A stretch of DNA of 11,572 nucleotides from Alphaproteobacteria bacterium (lineage in GTDB: Bacteria; Pseudomonadota; Alphaproteobacteria; Paracaedibacterales; CAITNM01): the NCBI GenBank assembly GCA_947499175.1, contig CANMNU010000036.1, positions 1-11,572 on the forward strand, read 5' to 3'. The stretch's first letter is position 1; the number at the start of each line of letters is the position of its first letter. A program made the translations under genes and the position numbers. Shown piece after piece: positions 1 to 6,264 of the stretch. The notes under the pieces were generated by a model. It ran no database searches and was not told the DNA's origin. It saw nothing but the letters and a program-made list of their open reading frames with translations.

Positions 1-1
1 T

Positions 2-19
2 TAAACCTGCTTAGGTTTA
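2..19 (+). repeat. perfect 7-bp inverted repeat with 4-nt loop
   Basis: TAAACCT pairs with AGGTTTA across the loop GCTT. The wording ACCTGCTTAG matches the bases just after the tag stop codon in E. coli tmRNA, which may be coincidence. AGGTTTA (13-19) could instead pair with TAAACCT at 435-441 and close the whole region. Confidence 0.6.
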
Positions 20-73
20 TGAGATAACAATTCACAGCCTGACTTGGAAACCGAGAGTCTCGGCGGCCCAAGG

Positions 74-105
74 CAACATAGGCAAGTGTTACATTGCCTA
101 TGTTG
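74..105 (+). repeat. perfect 12-bp hairpin with 8-nt loop
   Basis: CAACATAGGCAA (74-85) is the exact reverse complement of TTGCCTATGTTG (94-105), and G73/T106 can add a wobble pair. The loop GTGTTACA exposes GTTAC, which is complementary to GTAAC in the loop of the next strong hairpin (154-158). No T-run follows, so it does not look like an intrinsic terminator. Confidence 0.8.
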
Positions 106-259
106 TGTAAGTGGTGACCCAACTGATAAGTGCCATTGGGCGTAACTTGCAAAGTAACGCAAGCTCAAAAGCTACGCTTAACTGAAAGTGGTGGCTGATG
201 TTTATAAAGGAACTTAAGTGTTACCTTTGCCCTTATAAATTTTCAGAGATTTCCAGCTG

Positions 260-317
260 TATTGACAATATAGCCAAGGAGATGCCGTGTTGGTGTATTT
301 GTGAAATACTGTCAATA
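260..317 (+). repeat. possible three-way junction: 8-bp stem enclosing two hairpins
   Basis: TATTGACA (260-267) pairs perfectly with TGTCAATA (310-317). Between the arms lie CCAA/TTGG (274-277 with 290-293) and then directly GTATTT/AAATAC (295-300 with 304-309, loop GTG). The two inner hairpins abut and sit directly inside the closing stem. Confidence 0.5.
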
Positions 318-400
318 TTTCATAAATACTTAAATCATCATTCACTGGCAGTCGTGTACGCTACTTAAGTGGTGTATCATGGCAGCTCGCAAGAGCTTGT

Positions 401-564
401 TAATTACTAGTCAACACAAAAGCGCAGCGTTCTTTAAACCTGAACAAAAAATAAAGCAAAAGAAAGAAAAAGAAACGATGAAGGCAACACAAAAAGTTTT
501 AAACACTTACAATTTTGTATTTTTGAGTGATTGATTGCAAAACAACAAGCGTTTAGTTGATGTT
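401..564. other. intergenic stretch between the structured region and the secF stop; no gene or hairpin terminator seen
   Basis: The most visible feature is a purine run at about 443-480 on the plus strand. Read in the direction of secF transcription it is pyrimidine-rich and G-poor, which would suit Rho loading downstream of secF, but this is inference. I see no stem followed by a T-run on the minus strand. A 51-codon frame at 379-534 lacks a ribosome binding site and is not called. Confidence 0.4.
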
Positions 565-1587
565 TTATTTCCTGTTGATTGGCTCTTCTGCTTCAATTAT
601 ACCATCATCAGCAAATTGCGCAGGTACACCAGCTTCATAGCGTACCTCAGTTTCTAATGATTGGCGAATTCTTTCTTCTTCTTCGTCTAAGGCTTTGCCA
701 TGTTTAACATTAAAATATAGCAACAAAGGTGATGCTACGAAGATTGATGACATCGTTCCAATAATTAAACTAACTAAAATTGGTAATACAAATATTGCAA
801 TAATTTTGCCACCAAACAAAAACAAGGCAAGAACAGAAAGAAAAGTCGTCACAACAGTCAGAATTGTTCGTGAAAGGGTATCATTGATGCTTTTGTTTAA
901 AATTTCCACTAGGCTAATATTGCGACAACGCTTAATATTTTCACGAATTCGGTCTAATACGACAATCGTATCGTTAATCGAATATCCGGCTGTCATTAAA
1001 ATTGCAGTAATTGCTGTTTCATTAAATTCCAATGGGAATAATGAATACATGCCCAAAATCAAAAAACAATCATGGCCCAGGGCAATGATTGCACATATTG
1101 CAAAGCGCCATTCAAAGCGAAATCCAACATAAATCATAATTCCAAGTAGTGCATACAGGACTGCCATTAGGGCATTGTTTATCATTTCACTGCCAACTTT
1201 AGGCCCAACAGTTTCAATTTTTCTGTATTCAACACCATCGCCTAGAATTTGTTTAATACTGCTAACGGCAGATTCTGGAATATTGGTTTGACCCTCAATA
1301 TTTTCAAATCTAATCATTAAATCTTGGGCTGATCCAAATTGCTGAATAGCAAATTCACCAAGTGCTAGTGGCTCGAATTTTTCACGCAAACTTGAAATAT
1401 CTGGTGTGCTTGGCATGCGTACTTCCATGACTACGCCACCTTTAAAATCGATACCGTAGTTAAGTCCCTTGAATAATAGTCCACCTAAAATAATTAATGA
1501 CGACAAAATCACAATTGAAAAAGTAATTTTGCGTTTACCAATAAAGTCAAAATTGGTGTTATGGGGAATTAAGTTTAAAATAGCCAT
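565..1587 (-). CDS. secF: protein translocase subunit SecF
   Basis: SecF is an inner-membrane partner of SecD. The SecDF-YajC complex associates with SecYEG and uses the proton gradient to help pull proteins into the periplasm. The 340-residue product has an N-terminal membrane segment (about 21-39) and then the family signature GIDFKGG (45-51). A periplasmic domain follows, then a conserved VGPKVGSEM segment, then five membrane helices. The conserved helix segment TAGYSINDTIVVLDRIREN lies at about 196-216. A charged cytoplasmic tail rich in Glu and Arg closes the protein. Length is usual for a separate SecF. The ATG start has an upstream AAGG on the minus strand and lies 8 bp after the secD stop, so the two are almost certainly cotranscribed. 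It is the last visible gene of the operon. Confidence 0.97.
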   Translation of the reverse strand: MAILNLIPHNTNFDFIGKRKITFSIVILSSLIILGGLLFKGLNYGIDFKGGVVMEVRMPSTPDISSLREKFEPLALGEFAIQQFGSAQDLMIRFENIEGQTNIPESAVSSIKQILGDGVEYRKIETVGPKVGSEMINNALMAVLYALLGIMIYVGFRFEWRFAICAIIALGHDCFLILGMYSLFPLEFNETAITAILMTAGYSINDTIVVLDRIRENIKRCRNISLVEILNKSINDTLSRTILTVVTTFLSVLALFLFGGKIIAIFVLPILVSLIIGTMSSIFVASPLLLYFNVKHGKALDEEEERIRQSLETEVRYEAGVPAQFADDGIIEAEEPINRK

Positions 1588-1595
1588 ATTCTGCC

Positions 1596-3179
1596 TTAAA
1601 TTGGTAGAGTTTCTAATTGTTTGTCTTTAAACCACCAAGCTGTAATTAATTTGGTGACTGAAAGGGCTGTGAACATTGATACTGAAATACCAATGGCCGT
1701 AGTTACTGCAAATCCACGAATTGGACCGGTTCCAAACTCGTAAAGGGCTGCAGCTGCAATTAATGTCGTTAAGTTTGAGTCAACAATTGTTGTCATGGCG
1801 CGGTCATATCCTGCTTCAATTGCAGCTAAGGCTGGGGTTCCAAGTCTCAACTCCTCTTTAATTCTTTCATAAATTAAGACATTTGCATCGACAGCCATAC
1901 CAATTGTCATGGCAATTCCTGCAATGCCAGGAAGGGTTAGGGTAGCCTGCAAAAGTGAAAGTCCAGCGAACAGCAAAACCATGTTAAAAATTAGTGCAAC
2001 GTTTGCGAATAGTCCAAATACTGAGTATCCAGCAATCATGAATATTGATACTAGCAAAAATGCAACGACAGTTGCGTTGCGTCCATCATGAATTGAATCA
2101 GCACCAAGGCTTGGTCCTACAGTGCGTTCTTCAACAACTTTTAAAGGTGCCGGTAATGAACCTGCGCGTAACAATAGGGCTAATTCGTTGGCTTCTTTAA
2201 TGCTGCGGTACCCACCGCTAATTGAAGCGTTACCATCTGGAATTGCTGATCTAAAAACAGGTGCCGTAAGAACCTTGCCATCAAGCACAATCGCGAATTG
2301 GCGACCAATGCTACTTGCGGAAATTTCTGCAAATTTGCGTGCACCAATTTTGTTAAAGCGCAATGACACGCCAATTTCTCCAGTTTGTGAGTCTGTTGAA
2401 ACTTGGGCGTCAATTAAGTGTTCACCACTTACTGAAATTGTATTTTTAACCGCAATTTTACGGCCACTATCTTCATCGCTACGAACGTAGTCCATCATTG
2501 TCGAGTCTGAACTAGCAATACCTGTATTTTGTGCTCCGTGGTCAACCATATGGAAGGTCATCTTTGCAGTTTTGCCCAACAGTTTCTTAACTTCTTGTGG
2601 GTCTTCAACTCCAGGTAATTGCACAATAATTCTATCTTCACCTTGGCGAAGGATCGTGGGTTCTTTTGTCCCTGATTCATCAATACGTCGGCGAATTACC
2701 TCAATTGATTGTTCAATAATTTTTTTTGCGCGATTTTGAGCAGCAATTGGATCAACAGAAATAGTAACCTGCCCATCAACCGTTACTTCGGTTAACAGTG
2801 AGTTATCAATTTTTTTTATAATGCTAATTACTTTATCTTTTTGTCCTATGTCTCTAAGATTTAAAAAAAGCCTGGGATTGCTGTCTTTTCCTTCAACTCT
2901 TAGGTTCAAGTACCCTATATTTTCTTTACGTAAGGTTCCGCGCACATCACTTAACAGGTTGCTTAAAAACTCTGCATTCACAGCTTTTAAATCAACCTCT
3001 AGTTGAAGGTGTGACCCGCCCCTTAGGTCCAGTCCCAAGTTAACTGTGTGTTGAAGCCAAGCTGGGAATTTTTCCAGCGTTCCCTTACTTACCATATTTG
3101 GCAAACAAAATAATAAGCCTGCAGCACAGAAGCCTATTATTGAAATTTTGCGCGATCTAGATAAACTAAATAACATCAT
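1596..3179 (-). CDS. secD: protein translocase subunit SecD
   Basis: SecD is the larger subunit of the SecDF export-assisting pump, an RND-family membrane protein with a big periplasmic domain. The 527-residue product begins with one membrane helix (about 12-29), followed by the signature LGLDLRGGSHL (48-58). The periplasmic part includes PTILRQGEDRIIVQLPGVED, typical of the family. The C-terminal third holds five membrane helices with the conserved segment GMAVDANVLIYERIKEE, whose Asp and Arg are linked to proton movement in the family. SecD and SecF are separate here, not fused. The gene starts 5 bp after the yajC stop and ends 8 bp before secF. Two ATG codons in a row (3179 and 3176) leave the start uncertain by one residue. 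Its ribosome binding site would lie within the end of yajC and is weak, which suggests translational coupling. Confidence 0.97.
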   Translation of the reverse strand: MMLFSLSRSRKISIIGFCAAGLLFCLPNMVSKGTLEKFPAWLQHTVNLGLDLRGGSHLQLEVDLKAVNAEFLSNLLSDVRGTLRKENIGYLNLRVEGKDSNPRLFLNLRDIGQKDKVISIIKKIDNSLLTEVTVDGQVTISVDPIAAQNRAKKIIEQSIEVIRRRIDESGTKEPTILRQGEDRIIVQLPGVEDPQEVKKLLGKTAKMTFHMVDHGAQNTGIASSDSTMMDYVRSDEDSGRKIAVKNTISVSGEHLIDAQVSTDSQTGEIGVSLRFNKIGARKFAEISASSIGRQFAIVLDGKVLTAPVFRSAIPDGNASISGGYRSIKEANELALLLRAGSLPAPLKVVEERTVGPSLGADSIHDGRNATVVAFLLVSIFMIAGYSVFGLFANVALIFNMVLLFAGLSLLQATLTLPGIAGIAMTIGMAVDANVLIYERIKEELRLGTPALAAIEAGYDRAMTTIVDSNLTTLIAAAALYEFGTGPIRGFAVTTAIGISVSMFTALSVTKLITAWWFKDKQLETLPI

Positions 3180-3184
3180 TAGAT

Positions 3185-3661
3185 TTATTCACTCACTTTT
3201 GATTTAGAAGTATTTTTTTTCGCAGATGAATTTTTAGATTGAACTTTTTTACCTGAATCAGAAGCAATTAAAAGCCTTGGTTCTGAATCATCTTTACTAG
3301 TATTTTGTTTTGTAGAATCAGCAATCGGTTGAGTTTTTGCAACAACACTACTTACGGTTGCTTTTAAAACCCGAACTTTAACGCTGTCAGCAATTTCTAG
3401 GCTGATTTCGCCATCATTAACCACTTTATCAACTGTTCCAAGAATGCCGCCTGCTGTAACAACGCGATCACCCTTGCGTAGCTCTTTTAGCATGTCTTGG
3501 TGCGCCCGCGCCTTCTTTTGCTGAGGGCGCATAATAAGAAAATAAAAAATAACAAAAATTAGAACGATTGGGGCAAGTTGCATCATATCAAACCCGCCTG
3601 CGCTACCGTTGGCAAACAATCCTGAGGTAGTAAGAACAAATGCAATTAATAGAATCTTCAC
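3185..3661 (-). CDS. yajC: Sec translocon accessory protein YajC, GTG start, long C-terminal tail
   Basis: YajC is a small membrane protein that copurifies with SecDF. The start is placed at the GTG at 3661 because a strong AAAGGAG lies 7 bases upstream (3668-3676, minus strand). The frame stays open to an ATG at 3748, but that would add 29 residues unlike the family and has no such site. The 158-residue product opens with a hydrophobic signal-like segment (1-17) and a membrane helix at about 29-46. The diagnostic RPQQKKARAHQDMLKELRKG follows, then GDRVVTAGGILGTV. After about residue 108 comes a roughly 50-residue tail rich in Ser and Lys. Most YajC proteins are near 110 residues, so the tail is an extension. 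It is the first gene of yajC-secD-secF. Confidence 0.93.
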   Translation of the reverse strand: MKILLIAFVLTTSGLFANGSAGGFDMMQLAPIVLIFVIFYFLIMRPQQKKARAHQDMLKELRKGDRVVTAGGILGTVDKVVNDGEISLEIADSVKVRVLKATVSSVVAKTQPIADSTKQNTSKDDSEPRLLIASDSGKKVQSKNSSAKKNTSKSKVSE

Positions 3662-3761
3662 AAGGTTTCTCCTTTGTAAAACTTTAAAGTTTCGTGCATA
3701 ACTGAGCTTAACAAAAAATATGCTAAATTTACAGTAGGCATTTAACATTAAAGATAATTAC
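3662..3761. promoter_or_regulatory. divergent intergenic region between yajC and hemJ
   Basis: These 100 bp must hold promoters for both directions. On the plus strand a weak candidate for hemJ-rho is TTAACA (3708-3713), a 16-bp spacer, and TACAGT (3730-3735). It would give a leader of about 20 nt. A perfect 10-bp palindrome, ACTTTAAAGT (3681-3690), sits near the yajC end and could be an operator or chance. No minus-strand promoter was clear. Confidence 0.4.
3668..3676 (-). promoter_or_regulatory. Shine-Dalgarno site that fixes the yajC start
   Basis: Minus-strand CAAAGGAGA lies 7 bases before the GTG at 3661. It is a near-consensus match to the 16S anti-SD and outweighs the in-frame ATG at 3748. 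Confidence 0.8.
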
Positions 3762-4193
3762 ATGGATTTTATTTTAGATTTTTATTTGTGGATCAAGGTT
3801 GTTCACATTGTGGCAGTTGTAGCCTGGATGGCCGGACTTTTGTATTTGCCTAGACTCTTTGTCTACCATACTGAATTTCCTGAAAATGGTAAGATGCTTG
3901 AAATTATGGAAGCAAAGCTTTCAAAAATTATTTTAAAGCCAGCTATGCATCTTGTGCTTTTATCTGGCGCGCTGTTGCTATTAATGCCTGGAATAATTAA
4001 CTCTCCGTGGTTACACGCAAAACTTGCTTGCGTAATTGTTTTGGTTGTGTTTAACTTGTACCTAGATATTTTGCGGATGCAGCTTAAACAAGGGGTCTGC
4101 TCCAAGTCTTCAAAATTTTTCAGAACTATCAACGAGATTCCCACCATACTTTTAATTTTTATAGTCATATTAGTTATAATCAAACCTTTCTGA
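3762..4193 (+). CDS. hemJ: protoporphyrinogen IX oxidase HemJ (CopD-like membrane protein)
   Basis: HemJ oxidises protoporphyrinogen IX to protoporphyrin IX, the step before iron insertion in heme synthesis. It replaces the oxygen-dependent HemY or HemG in many alphaproteobacteria and cyanobacteria. The 143-residue product is a four-helix membrane protein. The family wording WIKVVHIVAVVAWMAGLLYL (10-29) includes the conserved His15, and PRLFVYH with Arg31 and His36 follows. WLHAKL lies in the middle, and the C terminus NEIPTILLIFIVILVIIKPF matches the usual HemJ ending. The gene lies 7 bp before rho, an arrangement common in alphaproteobacteria, where hemE and hemH often sit nearby but are not seen here. 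The ribosome binding site is weak (AAAGA). A CopD-type copper protein is the main alternative label, but the C-terminal motif favours HemJ. Confidence 0.88.
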   Translation: MDFILDFYLWIKVVHIVAVVAWMAGLLYLPRLFVYHTEFPENGKMLEIMEAKLSKIILKPAMHLVLLSGALLLLMPGIINSPWLHAKLACVIVLVVFNLYLDILRMQLKQGVCSKSSKFFRTINEIPTILLIFIVILVIIKPF

Positions 4194-4200
4194 GAGAATT

Positions 4201-5463
4201 ATGCATTTACAAGATCTAAAAACTAAAACTCCTGCTGAACTTTTAATTATTGCTGAAGAGCATTCAATTGAAAATGCCAGCAGCTTGCGTAAGCAAGACC
4301 TTATGTTTGCAATTTTGAAAAAACTTGCTGAAAAAGACATTGCCATTTATGGCGATGGAGTCATTGAAATTTTACAGGATGGTTTTGGATTTTTGCGTTC
4401 TCCGGAATCAAACTACCTCCCTGGTCCTGATGATATTTACGTTTCTCCCAATCAAGTTCGGCGTTTGGGTTTGCGTACAGGTGATAGCGTTGAAGGTGAA
4501 ATCCGTGCACCTAAAGAAGGCGAGCGTTATTTTGCTTTAATTAAAATTTTAAAAGTAAACTTTGTTGCTCCTGAAGAAATTCGCCATCGTATTAATTTTG
4601 ATAACCTAACGCCATTATATCCTGATCGTCGTTTGAATCTTGCGCATGATGATGGGAGGCCTACTAAAGATTTTACAACTAGAGTGATTGATTTAGTTGC
4701 TCCTCTAGGAATGGGCCAGCGCGCCTTGATTGTGGCGCCACCAAAAACTGGTAAAACAGTTATGTTGCAAAGTATTGCTCATTCAATCGCTGCGAATCAT
4801 CCTGATGCTTATTTGATTGTTTTATTGATTGATGAACGTCCTGAAGAGGTGACCGATATGGCTAGATCCATTAAAGGAGAAGTCGTTAGCTCTACTTTTG
4901 ATGAGCCAGCCTCTCGTCACGTGCAGGTTGCTGAGATGGTTATTGAAAAAGCAAAACGTTTAGTTGAGCAAAAGCGTGACGTTATTATATTGCTAGATTC
5001 AATTACTCGCTTGGCAAGGGCTTACAATACTGTGGTGCCATCATCAGGAAAGGTTCTTACTGGTGGTGTTGATGCTAACGCCTTGCAGCGTCCTAAACGT
5101 TTCTTTGGTGCTGCACGAAACATAGAAGAAGGTGGTTCACTTACTATTATCGCCACAGCCATGATTGATACCGGATCGCGCATGGAAGAAGTTATTTTTG
5201 AAGAATTTAAGGGGACTGGTAACTCGGAAATTGTGCTTGATCGCAAGCTTTCGGAAAAGCGCGTTTTTCCAACTATCGATATTAACAAATCAGGAACTCG
5301 TAAAGAAGAATTGTTAGTTGGTAATAAAGCAGAGCTTGCCAAGATGTGGGTGCTGCGTCGTATACTGAATCCCATGGGCACAGTTGAAGCTATGGAATTC
5401 TTACTTGATAAACTCAAGTTTAGTAAGAATAATCATGACTTTTTTCAGAATATGAATTCTTAA
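4201..5463 (+). CDS. rho: transcription termination factor Rho
   Basis: Rho is a hexameric RNA helicase that loads on unstructured C-rich RNA and ends transcription using ATP. The 420-residue product has a complete domain set. The N-terminal Rho_N helix domain is at about 1-45. The RNA-binding cold-shock-like domain (about 50-125) contains DGFGFLRSPESNYLPGPDDI. The ATPase core has Walker A APPKTGKT (179-186), the conserved LLIDERPEEVTDM (208-220) and Walker B VIILLDS (261-267). The Q-loop follows, with SSGKVLTGGVDANALQRPKR (281-300). Length matches the alphaproteobacterial form. The ATG follows hemJ by 7 bp, and its likely ribosome binding site, GAGAG, overlaps the hemJ stop codon, so the pair is probably one transcript with coupled translation. 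No residue needed for function looks missing. Confidence 0.98.
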   Translation: MHLQDLKTKTPAELLIIAEEHSIENASSLRKQDLMFAILKKLAEKDIAIYGDGVIEILQDGFGFLRSPESNYLPGPDDIYVSPNQVRRLGLRTGDSVEGEIRAPKEGERYFALIKILKVNFVAPEEIRHRINFDNLTPLYPDRRLNLAHDDGRPTKDFTTRVIDLVAPLGMGQRALIVAPPKTGKTVMLQSIAHSIAANHPDAYLIVLLIDERPEEVTDMARSIKGEVVSSTFDEPASRHVQVAEMVIEKAKRLVEQKRDVIILLDSITRLARAYNTVVPSSGKVLTGGVDANALQRPKRFFGAARNIEEGGSLTIIATAMIDTGSRMEEVIFEEFKGTGNSEIVLDRKLSEKRVFPTIDINKSGTRKEELLVGNKAELAKMWVLRRILNPMGTVEAMEFLLDKLKFSKNNHDFFQNMNS

Positions 5464-5481
5464 AATCTGGTAACGGTGGTT

Positions 5482-6264
5482 ATGCTAGCATTGAAATATA
5501 GTTTGTATGATTGTTTTACTTGTGAAGCTTTTCAGGGACATGTTGCGGCAGTTGTTGATATTTTTGAAAAACCAGAAACATCATTTGCCGCCAAAATTGC
5601 TGCTGAGATTTGTCAAACAATAACTTGTTTTGTTTGGCGTGAAAATGATTCTGTCTGGGTTAAATCAATTGCTAAAGATGGTAGTGTTTGGTCAATAAAT
5701 CATGGTTTGCTGGCAGTTGCTCGGCATATATTTGGTTCAAGAAATGATGGTGTCTTACATACTTTTGGCGGAATTTATCAGGTGAAAACTCGTGGTAATC
5801 TGGCTACCATAAATTTACCAAAAATGCATCTAGAAGAAACTGAGATGCCAGAACGTCTGAGTCAAGCTTTTGACGTTATGCCAGTTTCTGTGCGTGACAT
5901 GGGGAAAACTTGTGTGGTTGAGCTACGTACTGTTGAAGATGTGCTAAATCTTGATCCTGATATCAGTAGAATTGCAAGGCTTGATTACAACCGAGTGGTT
6001 TTAACTGCAGAGGATGATACCGTTCCTTTTGATTATGTTTGCAGGTGCTTTTCTCCAAAACAATATATTAACGAAAATAGCGGCAGTTTATATATTCAAA
6101 CTTTTTTACCACTGTTTTGGCAGGAACGCTTAGGTAAAGATAGATTTTCTTTTTTGCAGTTAAGTCAGCGTTGTGCCATGGGTGCTGTGGTTATTAAAGA
6201 TGCTACAATCGAAATTGAAGCCTCTGTAAAGTTAACATTTAATGGTGTGCTAAAGGTCCAATGA
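5482..6264 (+). CDS. PhzF-fold isomerase-like protein, catalytic residues apparently lost
   Basis: The sequence follows the PhzF / diaminopimelate-epimerase-like layout: an opening YDCFTCEAFQGHVAAVV, the repeat-like half with FDYVCRCFSP, SGS near residue 200, then WQERLGK and a closing strand pattern. PhzF enzymes isomerise small substrates with a Glu in an xETxF motif, a His in CGH and an Asp before TGS. Here ETxF reads ITCF, so the Glu becomes Ile (about residue 47). CGH becomes INH (His kept, about 74), and EDxxTGSAH becomes ENSGSLY (Asp to Asn or deleted). These are my alignments by eye. The protein (260 residues) has normal length and no frameshift, so it may be a non-catalytic scaffold. 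The ATG at 5482 is preferred over the GTG at 5476, since GGTGG lies just upstream. It starts 18 bp after rho and overlaps the next gene by ATGA. Confidence 0.72.
   Translation: MLALKYSLYDCFTCEAFQGHVAAVVDIFEKPETSFAAKIAAEICQTITCFVWRENDSVWVKSIAKDGSVWSINHGLLAVARHIFGSRNDGVLHTFGGIYQVKTRGNLATINLPKMHLEETEMPERLSQAFDVMPVSVRDMGKTCVVELRTVEDVLNLDPDISRIARLDYNRVVLTAEDDTVPFDYVCRCFSPKQYINENSGSLYIQTFLPLFWQERLGKDRFSFLQLSQRCAMGAVVIKDATIEIEASVKLTFNGVLKVQ

Larger units (their letters stand above)
1..400. ncRNA. putative structured RNA of unknown family; strand uncertain, left end may lie outside the window
   Basis: No convincing reading frame covers this stretch, but helices follow one another closely. They are 2-19 (TAAACCT/AGGTTTA, loop GCTT), 43-72 (CTTGG/CCAAG enclosing CCGAG/CTCGG), 74-105 (12 bp perfect), 118-140 (CCCAA/TTGGG), 146-163 (CTTGC/GCAAG), 201-239 (9 bp with one bulged A), 260-317 (8-bp stem enclosing two hairpins) and 384-397 (AGCTC-GCAA-GAGCT, a GNRA tetraloop). 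Several loops carry complementary GTTAC and GTAAC. I favour the plus strand, because the GNRA loop reads as GCAA there; the complement gives TTGC. I found no T-arm, RNase P core, SRP loop, or group I or II intron core, so the family is unknown. Some of the shorter stems may be chance in AT-rich DNA. It lies convergent to secF. Confidence 0.45.

Noticed and set aside
142..185. Resemblance of GTAACGCAAGCTCAAAAGCT to the tag region of tmRNA (GTCGCAAACGACGAAAACT in E. coli)
   Set aside because: The frame from the Ala codon reads ASSKATLN and stops, which is not a degradation tag, and no T-arm or acceptor stem lies within reach.
1..440. CRISPR array
   Set aside because: Repeated 8- and 9-mers are too short and irregularly spaced, and no cas gene is present.
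429..445. GTTC/GAAC stem next to an A-run as a terminator
   Set aside because: The stem is only 4 bp, and the A-run lies before the stem in the secF direction and after it as A, not T, on the plus strand.
379..534. 51-codon plus-strand frame starting MAARKSLLITSQHK
   Set aside because: No ribosome binding site, Lys/Gln-rich low-complexity content from the purine run, and it begins on the GNRA-capped hairpin. Probably chance.
695..1132. 145-codon open frame opposite secF
   Set aside because: It lies wholly inside a clear secF gene on the other strand, with no family match or ribosome binding site.
2122..2490. 122-codon open frame opposite secD
   Set aside because: Mirror of secD codons; the sense gene explains the sequence completely.
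3662..3748. Longer YajC start at the ATG at 3748
   Set aside because: It would add 29 residues before the signal-like segment that do not fit the family, and the strong Shine-Dalgarno site points to the GTG at 3661.
3730..3758. Promoter TTTACA-19-GATAAT for hemJ
   Set aside because: Good hexamers, but transcription would start at or after the hemJ ATG.
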